Assembly: GCA_034412795.1 (NCBI GenBank)
Contig: DAOUMD010000264.1
Coordinates: 34,242-98,241 of the forward strand
Length of the DNA: 64,000 nt
Reading direction: 5' to 3'
Source of the DNA: JAUVPY01 sp034412795
GTDB taxonomy: Bacteria; Chloroflexota; Anaerolineae; 4572-78; NAK82
The translations under genes were made by a program, and so were the position numbers. Positions within the stretch are counted from its first letter, which is position 1; the number at the start of each line of letters is the position of its first letter. Under the pieces are notes generated by a model. The model searched no databases and was not told where the DNA came from. It saw only the letters and a program-made list of their open reading frames with translations. Below are positions 41,854-50,018 of this stretch, piece after piece.

Positions 41854-44280
41854 ATGGCTCGGCGACGTTTGCTCTTCGACTTGCTTGCGTTAGGGCTGTT
41901 GGCTCTGGCGACAGCCGGCTTCTTCTGGCAAATCCTGTTTGCCGGGGCGTGGATGCCGGCCGGCGGCGGTGATTTAGCCGCTCTCCTGTATCCCACCTAC
42001 CGCTTTGCGGCTCAGTCTCTGAAAAGCGGGGTGATCCCGTTTTGGAACCCCTACCTGTACAGCGGTGCCCCGTTTGCGGCTGACATTCAATCCAGCCTCT
42101 TTTATCCAGTCAATCTGATCTATTTCAGTCTAGCGCCCGAGATCACCTACCGGGGGGTGATGCTGCTGGCGGCCTTCCATTTCTGGCTGGCCGGGGCGGG
42201 GATGTATCTCTTTCTCAGGTATCTCACCCCCGGTGATTCGATCATCCCTCCTCTTTTTGGCGCGCTGGCCTTTATGTTCTCCGGCTATTTTGTCGTCCAC
42301 TTTGGAAATCTCAATCTCATCGCCCAGGTGGCCTGGCTGCCTTTTATTTTTCTCTTCTACCATCGTTCGCTTTCCGAGCGACGGCCGGGGCTTGCTGTCT
42401 GGGCAGGGGTTTTCCTGGCCATAGCTGCTTCGGCGGGACACGTTCAGCCTCTGCTTATCATCATGGTGGGCCTGGCGGCCGACTTGGTGTATCACCTGGC
42501 GCTGGCCTTTGCGAAGTGGCGGCAGGCTGAAAGGCCCCGATCACCAGGGACAGAAGACCTGCTGCGGACCTGGTATAAGCCGCTTGCTTCTTTCATCATA
42601 ACGCTCTTGGTTGGCCTGGGTCTGTCGGCTCTGATCCTCATACCTGCCTATGAGATGACGGGCTATACGTTGCGTGCTGATTACAACTATGCTCAGGCCA
42701 GCGCTTACTCATTGGCGCCGGCTCAACTGGTGGGCACCCTGGTGCCCGGCTTCTTTGGCCGGGACCCGGCCACACATTGGGGGCCCTGGGATCGGGTCGA
42801 GGTGGGATATGTGGGGGTGCTGACGCTGTTGTTGGCGGTTTTTGCGCTGTTGTTAGGGGCACGAGTTAATGGGTCAAAGGGGCAGCAGGCCGACACATCA
42901 CCGAGCCAACGGCTTAGCGAGTCGGAAGGGATCTTCGAGTTTGCGTTGTTGGCGGTTGTTGGGCTGCTGCTGGCGATGGGGGGATACACGGTGCTGCATG
43001 GCTGGCTGTTTGGGTTTGTCCCCGGATTTGGGAGCATGCGCGCGCCGGCTCGATTCGTCTTTCTCATGAGCTTCGCCCTGGCCGCCTTGGGTGCGCTGGG
43101 GCTGGATGCCTTGATGCGTGGGCCGGAGGAAGAGGTCGGCCCGGCGCTGCGAGGTCTGCTGCGCGTTGCGCCCTGGGTCATCGGTGCCGTGGTGCTGTTC
43201 GCCATCCCGCTGGCTTTCTACGCCGTGATCACCAGCCAGGACAAGGATCCGGTTATCTTTGCCCGGACTTCGGCGGCGGCCAATGGGTTGGTCTTCTTCG
43301 CCGGATTGCTGGTTGCCGGGGTGGTGCTCTTTTTTCTGCGCCGGCGAGGAATGCTTAGCCCGGCCGTCATCGGTGCGCTGGCCGTTGGTTTGCTCTTCTT
43401 CGACCTGGTCAGTCTGGGGGGCAACGTGGACGTCGGCTACGGGGACCCTACGCGGGGCTTCGATCACCCGGCCATCATCGACTTTCTCCAAGCCGACCCC
43501 GACTTGTATCGCATCGATACTCGCACCGACGTCTGGCACGTGTGGCAACCCAACACCAGTTTGCTACACGGCATCTTCGACGTGTCGGGCCTGATCAACC
43601 CCCTCGCTCTGGCGGATTACGAGCGTTACCTGAACAGTATTCCCAGTCGCTCGTCGCCCCTCTTTGACTTCCTCAACGCCAAGTACCTGATCGCGAGCAA
43701 GGACGTGACGCTGGATTGGGAGAAGTTTGTCCCCGTGTTCGACGCCGACCCGGTTCTGAACGTGTATCTCAACCGGAAAGCGCTGCCCCGGTCGCTGGTC
43801 GTGCACCGCGCAATCGCCGTACCCGACCACGAGTCGGCCTTGGCCGCGCTACACGCTCCCGGCTTTGACCCGACCACGACGGTCGTCATCGAGGGGCTGG
43901 GTTCCGAACTTGTCGAGGAGCTGGACGTGACGCCTTCGGGCGATGTGTCGCCTTCGGGCACAGCCACAATTGGCTTTGAGGCTTACGGCCCCAACGACAT
44001 CCGGCTGCGGGTGGACACGCCGGCCGACGCCTACCTGGTGCTCAGCGAGGTGTGGTATCCCGGCTGGCGCGTTACCGTGGACGGCGCTCAGGTTCCGCTG
44101 CTGCGCGCCAACTACGACTTCCGCGCGGTGCGCCTGGAGCCGGGCCAGCACCAGGTGCATATGACCTTCGCTCCCCGCTCGTGGCGGTTGGGGTTGGCGA
44201 TCAGTGGTTTAACGTTGTTGGTGCTGGTAGGGTGGGGCTTCATCCGCGCTAGCACCATATTTCGGAAGATGCCAGGCTGA
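41854..44280 (+). CDS. YfhO-like polytopic membrane protein
   Basis: 808 residues. About 12 transmembrane helices (residues ~5-530) followed by an outer domain. Early landmarks GGGDLAALLYPTYRFAA and FWNPYLYSGAPFAADIQSSLFYP are the YfhO family signature, a GT-C-type fold protein; members are linked to glycosylation of wall polymers such as lipoteichoic acid in Firmicutes. The C-terminal part has SEVWYPGWRVTVDG, also typical. Donor and acceptor are unknown here. ATG 41854 is preferred; in-frame ATG 41800 and GTG 41782 would overlap the previous gene. Confidence 0.87.
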   Translation: MARRRLLFDLLALGLLALATAGFFWQILFAGAWMPAGGGDLAALLYPTYRFAAQSLKSGVIPFWNPYLYSGAPFAADIQSSLFYPVNLIYFSLAPEITYRGVMLLAAFHFWLAGAGMYLFLRYLTPGDSIIPPLFGALAFMFSGYFVVHFGNLNLIAQVAWLPFIFLFYHRSLSERRPGLAVWAGVFLAIAASAGHVQPLLIIMVGLAADLVYHLALAFAKWRQAERPRSPGTEDLLRTWYKPLASFIITLLVGLGLSALILIPAYEMTGYTLRADYNYAQASAYSLAPAQLVGTLVPGFFGRDPATHWGPWDRVEVGYVGVLTLLLAVFALLLGARVNGSKGQQADTSPSQRLSESEGIFEFALLAVVGLLLAMGGYTVLHGWLFGFVPGFGSMRAPARFVFLMSFALAALGALGLDALMRGPEEEVGPALRGLLRVAPWVIGAVVLFAIPLAFYAVITSQDKDPVIFARTSAAANGLVFFAGLLVAGVVLFFLRRRGMLSPAVIGALAVGLLFFDLVSLGGNVDVGYGDPTRGFDHPAIIDFLQADPDLYRIDTRTDVWHVWQPNTSLLHGIFDVSGLINPLALADYERYLNSIPSRSSPLFDFLNAKYLIASKDVTLDWEKFVPVFDADPVLNVYLNRKALPRSLVVHRAIAVPDHESALAALHAPGFDPTTTVVIEGLGSELVEELDVTPSGDVSPSGTATIGFEAYGPNDIRLRVDTPADAYLVLSEVWYPGWRVTVDGAQVPLLRANYDFRAVRLEPGQHQVHMTFAPRSWRLGLAISGLTLLVLVGWGFIRASTIFRKMPG

Positions 44281-44322
44281 ATTTGGTGTTACCCTAAACG
44301 CCGACTTATGTATGCATCGGTG

Positions 44323-44649
44323 TCAGTCATCTGCTATCCGCTCCACCTTGAATATGACCGGCCTGAGCCAATCCAAGCAACCGGTGATGATAGTACCGGG
44401 TTGCCTGATCCCGGGCATATTGGCCCCCATGGCTACAGCCAGGATGTCTTTACGTATATCTGCCCAAGCCGAGGCACAGAAACCCTCAGGCACCACAGAG
44501 TAGTCTTCGATTACAATCTCCTGGCCATCTCTGAAACAGTCACAGAGACCGATGCCTTTATATTCATCCTCTAAATACTCATCAATCAAATCCTGGTTGA
44601 TAGTCCTCTTCAGTACAGTGATCTTGCATTTAGGCATCTCGAAAGACAT
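44323..44649 (-). CDS. TIGR04076 family protein
   Basis: 108 residues. MPKCKITVLKRTINQDLIDEY, CDCFRDGQEI, PEGFCASAWADI and the end WLRPVIFKVERI follow the TIGR04076 pattern of small cytoplasmic proteins with conserved cysteines. Function unknown; they often sit near radical or redox enzymes. It is the last gene of the minus-strand group that includes the glycosyltransferase and the GT20 enzyme (15-base gap). Confidence 0.82.
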   Translation of the reverse strand: MSFEMPKCKITVLKRTINQDLIDEYLEDEYKGIGLCDCFRDGQEIVIEDYSVVPEGFCASAWADIRKDILAVAMGANMPGIRQPGTIITGCLDWLRPVIFKVERIADD

Positions 44650-44664
44650 CTGAAAACCTCCTTG

Positions 44665-45939
44665 TTAGAAGTGTCCCTCGCGGGCGAACGCTTCGATCAG
44701 TCTCACTGCGGTCCCAACTCCATCTTCGGCGCCGATTTGCCGGCCCAGTTGGGCTGCTTTACGCTTGATGGCCTCATTGCTGACCGCTTGCTGAATGGCA
44801 CCGGCCAGTTTGGCGGTGGTCAGTTTGTTCCTGGAGATAGGTTTTGGCCCAGCGCCCAGTTCCTGCACGCGCCAGCCCCAGAAGAACTGGTCCCCAAACC
44901 ACGGCACGACCACGCTCGGCACACCAGCCCGCAGGGCAGCAGCCGTGGTCCCGGCCCCGCCGTGATGGACCACGGCTGCCATGCGCGGGAAAAGCCAATC
45001 ATGGGGAACAGCATCAACTCGGAAAATGAAATCCGGCAGGTCTCCCGAACCGAGTTCGCTCCATCCACCCAGTAAGATCCCGCGTTGACCGCTTTCCCTC
45101 AAGGCATCGATCACGAGCTGGTCGATGGCTTGCCCTTGGTGATCGACCATACTGCCAAAGCCAACGGACACGGGTGGCGGCCCGTCCGCCAGGTAATCGA
45201 GCAGGGCCGTCTCTGGCCGATAGCCTTCCTGCGTGTCGAGGAACCAGTACCCGGTGATTTGCTGATTGTCACCCCAATCCGGGGGTTTGGGGATGACGGC
45301 CGGACTGTATCCATAGATGTGCGGCGTGGAGCCTCGGGCTGAATCCAGCGGCCAGTACTCCCTGGCTTTCATGGGGCGTAAATCCAGGATCTCTTTCCGG
45401 CACTCGTTGACCAGCGACGACATCAACATGAAAAACAGTTGATTGGATAGCTTGGTTGACAAATAAGTGGCCGCTCCCCTGAACGGCAGCCAGGCTGGAG
45501 GGATTTTGCCCGTCGCAGTGGGGAGGTGACGGGAAGGCGTCACCGGCCAGAGATAGGCTGCCAAGGCCGGAATGTCCAGCTTTTCGGCGACGTGCCAGCC
45601 CGCGAACGACAGACCTGAGTTCAGCATCAGCTCGGCGTCCCGGCTGGCGGCCAGGGTCGCCTCAAAGATGTCTCGCAGCACGGATTCGAAGTTCTCTTTC
45701 ATCCAGCGGCTGATGCGGATGGTGTTATTACCAAATTCAGACAAAGCCTGGTTGATCAACACCTGGCGGGGGTCCAGGTGGAGTGGGTAGAAATCCAGAC
45801 TATACGCTTTGACAAAGGGCTCGAAGATGTGGTGGGTGACGATGCGGACAGCATGCCCGGCTTGTTGCAGTCCTATGCTCAAGGCGATGTACGGCTGAAT
45901 GTCGCCACGCGTACCAAAGGTGTTGACGGTGATTCTCAT
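44665..45939 (-). CDS. GT1-type glycosyltransferase (sterol/macrolide glucosyltransferase-like)
   Basis: 424 residues, GT-B fold. N-terminal TFGTRGDIQPYIALSIGLQQAGHAVRI is the GT28/GT1 acceptor domain start; the nucleotide-sugar site is HHGGAGTTAAALRAGVPSVVVPWFGDQFFWG (~ residues 330-360). Relatives transfer UDP-glucose to sterols, lipids or antibiotics. It starts 9 bases after the GT20 gene, so a shared pathway, for example a glycolipid or compatible-solute product, is possible. Confidence 0.92.
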   Translation of the reverse strand: MRITVNTFGTRGDIQPYIALSIGLQQAGHAVRIVTHHIFEPFVKAYSLDFYPLHLDPRQVLINQALSEFGNNTIRISRWMKENFESVLRDIFEATLAASRDAELMLNSGLSFAGWHVAEKLDIPALAAYLWPVTPSRHLPTATGKIPPAWLPFRGAATYLSTKLSNQLFFMLMSSLVNECRKEILDLRPMKAREYWPLDSARGSTPHIYGYSPAVIPKPPDWGDNQQITGYWFLDTQEGYRPETALLDYLADGPPPVSVGFGSMVDHQGQAIDQLVIDALRESGQRGILLGGWSELGSGDLPDFIFRVDAVPHDWLFPRMAAVVHHGGAGTTAAALRAGVPSVVVPWFGDQFFWGWRVQELGAGPKPISRNKLTTAKLAGAIQQAVSNEAIKRKAAQLGRQIGAEDGVGTAVRLIEAFAREGHF

Positions 45940-45948
45940 GTTATCATT

Positions 45949-47445
45949 TTACAAGCCCAATTCGAGGACGGCCCCCAGTTGGCGGCACAGCCAGTCGTTG
46001 ATGTCTTCGCGCTCCACGAGCCAGCGCAATCGGCCGGCGCGCTCCCGGCGCTCCTCGTCCGGCATGACGAGCGCCTGATGCAGCGCCTCGGCGGTGGCAT
46101 ACACGTCACAGGGCGAGATGACGGTGGCTGCCGATTCCAATTGCTGGCGGGCGCCGGCTCCTTCGGACAGGATAAGCACGCCGTCCCGCCGGTTGATAAT
46201 GGGTCCCTCTTTGGCCACCAGGTTCATGCCATCCGCGATGGCGTTGACCAACAGGACGTCGTAGCGCTGTAGGGCGGCTATCGAGCGCGGGTAATCATCG
46301 CTGACCAACACCCGTACCGGCTCCCACTGACTATCGCCGTAGCCGGCGTTGATGCGCCCCGCGGCCGCCATCAGTTCATCCATATAATCCGGGTACTGAT
46401 GCACACCCGGACGCGAAGGCACCAAAATGGCCAGGAACTTGACCCGCCCTCGATGTTCAGGATGTAGTTCGAGCATCTCTTCAAAGGCCCGAAAGCCGCG
46501 GAGGATGTTCTTGCTCGGCTCGCTGCGATCGACGCGCAGGATGAGTTGCCGGTCGCCTACTATGGCCTCGATTTCGGAGCGATGCCCGGCTACCTCCGGC
46601 GACTCGGCCAGTTGTCTCAACGCTGCCACGTCGATGGAGATGGGAAAATCACGCACGTGGGTGGCGTGATTGCGATACCATATCCGGCCTCGCCCATGCT
46701 TCACAGAGGCGCGGGGCAGGTGTGACTCGCAGGTGCGCAGGAAATTCAGCCCGTCCTGCGCAGTCTGAAAGCCCAGCACGTCTACTGCGCATAGCCCTTC
46801 CAGGATGGATTGTCGCATGGCAGGCGGCAGAATGCGCCAATACTCCGGCCCCGGCCAGGGGATGTGGATGAAGTGTAGCAGAGTAGGTCGTTCGCGAGGG
46901 CGCATCCCATCGCGCAGGAAGCGCGGCGCCAGGTATAGGTGATAGTCTTGTAGCCAGACCAGGCTGGGACGCGCCCTGGCCCGCACCTGGCGAGCGATGG
47001 CTTCCGCAAAGAGGCGGTTGACGGCCACGTAGCCGTCCTGCCAGGCACGCCAGGTGGCGCGATTGATGACGGGCAAACGCGGCACGTCCCACATAGAATG
47101 TTGCAGGAACCACAACAAGGGATTGGCGATCACGTTGGAATAGCCCTGGTAAGCCGCTGCTTCGGGGGAGAGGAACTGCACCCGAATGGTATGCCCGCTA
47201 TCTGCAAGCGGTATATCCCCCTCTCGCCACGCGGCGTCGGCTTCGGTCTGGGCGCAGGCGATCCAGGTGGCGTCGGTGTGTTGGCACACGCTGGTCAAGG
47301 CCGTCACCAGTCCGCCGACGACGTGCTGAAAACGCAGACTCCCATCCTCGGCCGGCTCGAAGACCACCGGACCCCAATTGGCGGCGATGATCAACGCTCG
47401 CCGGGACAGAAAATCGGTTGGCAGTACCTCACAGTCCTGTTGCAT
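45949..47445 (-). CDS. GT20 family enzyme, trehalose-6-phosphate synthase-like
   Basis: 498 residues, GT-B fold. VVGGLVTAL near the start, WLQDYHLYLAPRFLRD, HFIHIPWPGPEYWRILP, LRVDRSEPSKNILRGFRAFEEM and ADGMNLVAKEGPIIN are the expected acceptor and nucleoside-diphosphate-glucose binding blocks. Deviation: the N-terminal phosphate-binding loop reads IIAANWGPVV; most members have SNRLP or ANRGP, and that Arg binds the 6-phosphate of the acceptor. Trp here (TGG) suggests another acceptor or a weak enzyme, so I do not name it otsA. ATG 47445 with GAGAGGGGGGTG upstream is preferred to GTG 47454. Confidence 0.85.
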   Translation of the reverse strand: MQQDCEVLPTDFLSRRALIIAANWGPVVFEPAEDGSLRFQHVVGGLVTALTSVCQHTDATWIACAQTEADAAWREGDIPLADSGHTIRVQFLSPEAAAYQGYSNVIANPLLWFLQHSMWDVPRLPVINRATWRAWQDGYVAVNRLFAEAIARQVRARARPSLVWLQDYHLYLAPRFLRDGMRPRERPTLLHFIHIPWPGPEYWRILPPAMRQSILEGLCAVDVLGFQTAQDGLNFLRTCESHLPRASVKHGRGRIWYRNHATHVRDFPISIDVAALRQLAESPEVAGHRSEIEAIVGDRQLILRVDRSEPSKNILRGFRAFEEMLELHPEHRGRVKFLAILVPSRPGVHQYPDYMDELMAAAGRINAGYGDSQWEPVRVLVSDDYPRSIAALQRYDVLLVNAIADGMNLVAKEGPIINRRDGVLILSEGAGARQQLESAATVISPCDVYATAEALHQALVMPDEERRERAGRLRWLVEREDINDWLCRQLGAVLELGL

Positions 47446-47450
47446 ATGGT

Positions 47451-47688
47451 TCACCCCCCTCTCACTTCCTTCTCCTCCTGCCGAGCTTCACCGAAGCCCG
47501 CCATCATGCGCTCTCATATCTCGGCTGGGCTACAACCGGCTTCTCCCATGTGAGCCATCATTTCCGACATCATGTGAGACATCATCTTGGGAATAGCCCT
47601 GGTTACGGCTAAGGCCACCAACCCTCCAGCCGCCGCTGCCAGAATAGCAACAATAACGTGACTTTTCTGTGTCCCCTTTGCGTACCAT
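47451..47688 (-). CDS. Met-rich mini membrane protein, disrupted by a frameshift and an in-frame TGA
   Basis: The TM-containing frame reads KSHVIVAILAAAAGG... then PKMMSHMMSEMMAHMGEAG and CSPAEI, then TGA (47514-47516), then ERMMAGFGEARQEEKEV to a TGA at 47451, only 5 bases before the GT20 ATG. Upstream, an ATG at 47688 with an ideal GGAGGGG site is one base out of frame; removing one G from the GGGG run at 47673-47676 would join it (MVRKGTQKSHV...). The Met pairs resemble metal-binding tails. The TGA falls where a Cys (PAEIC) would be expected from similar small proteins as I remember them, and a stable hairpin with a GGU loop begins 14 bases on, so a selenocysteine reading is possible. Equally, two lesions may mean a pseudogene or assembly errors. 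Confidence 0.45.
47482..47500 (-). promoter_or_regulatory. SECIS-like hairpin after the TGA of the Met-rich gene
   Basis: On the minus strand CGGGCTTC (47493-47500) pairs with GAAGCTCG (47482-47489), 8 bp with one G-U, around loop GGT. The loop starts 22 nt after the TGA. Confidence 0.35.
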
Positions 47689-47707
47689 CTGTCTTCCCCT
47701 CCCCCGC

Positions 47708-47932
47708 TTACTGGGTGGCACTCAGGTGCTTGGCCATACACACTGCGCTGGTGAGACAGAGGCCCTGAAACTCGGCAGTCTCCTTGATCGCCCCCGGAAC
47801 CCCGTTGCGGTCAATCGGGTGATAGCCCCGTCTGGCAAAGGATTCCTTAACCGTGGTCGTGAGCAGGTACACTGCCTCGACCCCACGCGAACGTGCCTGC
47901 TCCTCGGCTTTGTGTGTCAAGAGGCGTAGCAC
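47708..47932 (-). pseudogene. C-terminal fragment of an ArsN2-like GNAT acetyltransferase
   Basis: About 74 residues: KAEEQARSRGVEAVYLLTTT, ESFARRGYHPIDR, VPGAIKETAEFQGLC, SAVCMAKHL match the last two thirds of the GNAT acetyltransferases near arsenic genes (ArsN2). The N-terminal acetyl-CoA loop is missing: a TGA directly precedes the first codon used. Read as a decayed remnant. Confidence 0.7.
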
Positions 47933-48015
47933 TCATTCTCAAGAGCGACGCGTATACCTTTCTTTATCTGATTGTAAACTACGTTGATGATAGGATCTCG
48001 GCTCAATTCGTTCAT
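47917..48015 (-). pseudogene. N-terminal fragment of an unrelated protein, fused to the GNAT remnant
   Basis: ATG 48013-48015 with GGAAAGAGTA upstream starts 32 residues ending GIRVALENECYAS, then TGA. The VALENxCY pattern recalls the start of a hypothetical family of ~200-residue proteins. It runs straight into the GNAT fragment in another frame, so this is a recombination joint. A possible minus-strand promoter (TTGGAA, 17 bases, TATACT) lies near 48150. Confidence 0.4.
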
Positions 48016-48109
48016 TACTCTTTCCAGGACGGGTTTCTGTCTTTAAGCCCACATAAAACTGCTGTTCCACGACAATTTTGTCGCATAGTTCCCCAGGAAG
48101 CATACTTGC

Positions 48110-48129
48110 GCGACAAACCCGCGTGTCGC
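48110..48129. repeat. Small inverted repeat GCGACA..TGTCGC
   Basis: Lies in the otherwise featureless 48016-48302 gap, which holds only degraded sequence, this palindrome, and a 24-base segment (48217-48240) that recurs at 49836-49859. Confidence 0.4.
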
Positions 48130-48302
48130 TTATTCTGCTAAATAGTATATCATGCTTTTTCAACCGTTCCAACGGCTTACCGCACTCGCGGCGGCGGGTT
48201 TGGTATTGGCGATGCAATGAACCTTGCTCTGCATTGCCATTCTCCGTATAATGACCATGTTTCATTGAGGCAAGATTGGTGGACCGTGAAAGAGAGATTG
48301 AC

Positions 48303-48539
48303 ATGACACACGAGCGCATTGAGATTAACCCAGAGATCATGTTTGGCAAGCCGGTTATTAAGGGCACCCGCATCACTGTGGAGCAAATACTCCGCAAGCT
48401 GGCTGGGCAAATGACCATTGACGAGATTCTTGCCGATCACCCACACCTCGTGCCAGACGACATCTACGCCGCTGCTGCCTTCGCGGCGGATTACCTGGCT
48501 CAAGAAGAGATCGTCCTGGCCGGCGGGGAACGCCTATGA
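48303..48539 (+). CDS. DUF433 antitoxin
   Basis: 78 residues, winged-helix-like DUF433: RIEINPEIMFGKPVIKGTRITVEQILRKLA... and DEILADHPHLVPDDIYAAAAFA are the family landmarks. It pairs with the next gene (overlap ATGA) as a type II toxin-antitoxin module and probably autoregulates by DNA binding. Confidence 0.92.
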   Translation: MTHERIEINPEIMFGKPVIKGTRITVEQILRKLAGQMTIDEILADHPHLVPDDIYAAAAFAADYLAQEEIVLAGGERL

Positions 48540-48901
48540 GATTCTTGGCCGATGAATGCTGCGACGCCGCCATGGTCCATGCCCTTCGCGCACAGGGGCA
48601 TGATGTGCTTTATGTCATCGAGGCACTGCGCGGCGCAACGGACGAAACACTCCTAACTCGTGCGTTCTCAGAGCGTCGTATACTCTTAACTGAGGACAAA
48701 GATTTCGGGGAGTTGGTCTATCGCTTGCATCGACCGGCCTATGGGATCGTACTACTGCGCTTCGATGTCACTGATCGGGAAATGAAGACACCCCGTTTGC
48801 ACTACCTGCTCGACCGAGCGGCTGAGCGGCTGCCCGGCGCTTTCGTGGTTCTCGAACCGAACAAAGTTCGTATCCGGCCGCTTGGCAGGGAGTTCGAGTG
48901 A
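48536..48901 (+). CDS. DUF5615 PIN-like toxin
   Basis: 121 residues: MRFLADECCDAAMVHALRAQGHDV gives the first acidic residue pair, ERRILLTEDKDFGELV the TxDxDF acidic cluster of PIN-fold nucleases. Expected to cut RNA when freed from the DUF433 antitoxin, whose stop codon it overlaps. It sits among gene fragments, typical of a mobile region. Confidence 0.9.
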   Translation: MRFLADECCDAAMVHALRAQGHDVLYVIEALRGATDETLLTRAFSERRILLTEDKDFGELVYRLHRPAYGIVLLRFDVTDREMKTPRLHYLLDRAAERLPGAFVVLEPNKVRIRPLGREFE

Positions 48902-48911
48902 GGTTCAGGAA

Positions 48912-49001
48912 CGAGACAGGATAAGTAACAGCAGCAAGAGTATGCCCGCTGGGAGCATCAAGACGGCGTAAACTCCAGTGAACGTGGCGCCAAGGTCAAT
49001 G
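48912..49001 (-). pseudogene. 90-base fragment copied from the WD40 membrane protein gene
   Basis: 48912-49001 matches 51811-51900 with about eight mismatches; both encode IDLGA(T/A)F(T/A)GVYAVLM and PAGILLL. The source is the membrane part of the gene at 50646-52043. The fragment can be read as part of a 63-residue frame but has no other gene-like signs. Confidence 0.75.
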
Positions 49002-49043
49002 CTCCGCGTCCCAGATCCTCCGGCTTCTGCAAGTGGCTGGATT

Positions 49044-49763
49044 TCACGTCCTACAAGACTGTCTCCCATAGGGACAAATGTACAGGCACAGGCCACACAC
49101 CGCTAATTCGGCATCTTTCTTCTTCATCTGGGCAAAATAGCGATCACATTTGCCGGCATCGTAGCGGACTTCGCGCGGTTCGTTTTCCCGGAAGGGTTGC
49201 CCGTTGAAGGCTTTGACGGGGCAAATGACTACGCATTCTGCGCACGTGCCACAGCGTTCTTCCATAGGCTGGCCGGTGGGTGTCAACGGGGCATCGGTGA
49301 GCACGCTGGCCCAGCGCACTCGAGGTCCCATCTCGGGAGTAATCAGCAAACAGCTCTTGCCGATCCATCCCAGTCCGGCCAGGTGTGCTCCCATCTTATG
49401 TGAGAAAACAGCACATAGTCTCTCGTCGTCTACTCGCTTCGACGCCGGCACGGGGAGCGCCCGATGGCCCTCGCGTTGCAACACACTGCTCAATCGCGAG
49501 GCGATCAAGTCTAGCCTGTGGTTGACCAGGTCATAGCAGTGATGCCGATAGCCTACTGCCACAGCCCGCTCCGCTCGCGCCGGCAGTTGATCGACCATGT
49601 CGTGAAGAAGCGCTATGCCGATCGAGGCGGCTCGCGGATAGTAGGCGAGTGCCGCCCCTCCCTGCGTCAGGATAGCATCGCGGGCAAGAGACAGATCTGC
49701 TACCCCGAAGAAATCCGCCCCCCACGTCTCAACCAAATCCCTTATCCGGTTATCGTGCCCCAT
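49044..49763 (-). CDS. 4Fe-4S protein, epoxyqueuosine reductase-like (short form)
   Basis: 239 residues. KMGAHLAGLGWIGKSCLLI and GPRVRWASVLTDAPL match the QueG/4Fe-4S double-cluster domain, then Cys motifs CGTCAECVVICPVKAF and CGLCLYICPYGR with CDRYF for two clusters. QueG itself is longer (~350-380) and binds cobalamin; this short form lacks the C-terminal HEAT part and may act on another substrate. ATG 49763 has AGGAGGGAAAACC upstream. The frame is open upstream into a VapC-like remnant, which I treat as chance. Confidence 0.8.
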   Translation of the reverse strand: MGHDNRIRDLVETWGADFFGVADLSLARDAILTQGGAALAYYPRAASIGIALLHDMVDQLPARAERAVAVGYRHHCYDLVNHRLDLIASRLSSVLQREGHRALPVPASKRVDDERLCAVFSHKMGAHLAGLGWIGKSCLLITPEMGPRVRWASVLTDAPLTPTGQPMEERCGTCAECVVICPVKAFNGQPFRENEPREVRYDAGKCDRYFAQMKKKDAELAVCGLCLYICPYGRQSCRT

Positions 49764-49794
49764 GGTTTTCCTCCCTCCTATCCGGGCTATGTAG

Positions 49795-49871
49795 GTTGGG
49801 TCGAAGCGACGAGACCCAACGCCCGCTATTCTATGATGAACCTTGCTCTGCCTTGCCATGTATGGCAGAGC
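49795..49871. repeat. REP-like hairpins upstream of the 4Fe-4S gene
   Basis: GTTGGGTC (49795-49802) pairs with GACCCAAC (49813-49820), the core of a GTAGGTTGGGT..ACCCAAC repeat that is frequent in many bacteria. A second hairpin GCTCTGCC..GGCAGAGC follows at 49845-49871. Confidence 0.7.
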
Positions 49872-50015
49872 TTCTAACCTCACCTGGCCGGTCAGTGTCT
49901 GGAACTCGGGGGCCTTGTGGAGGAGGATGGCGTCGTGCCGGATGGCAAAGGCGGCGATAATGACGTCGGCCAGGGAAAGGCGATATGCCGCCTTACTGGC
50001 GGCACGCGCGCAACG
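49863..50015 (-). pseudogene. C-terminal fragment of a VapC-like PIN toxin
   Basis: About 50 residues: KAAYRLSLADVIIAAFAIRHD, AILLHKAPEFQ, LTGQVRLEAL match the last third of VapC PIN domains (LSLAD..IAA and the late acidic residue), but the N-terminal half is absent and a TGA lies just upstream (50016-50018). Confidence 0.65.
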
Positions 50016-50018
50016 TCA

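Noticed and set aside
49764..49883. N-terminal extension of the 4Fe-4S protein
   Set aside because: Encodes a REP hairpin and a VapC remnant; ATG 49763 has an AGGAGG site.
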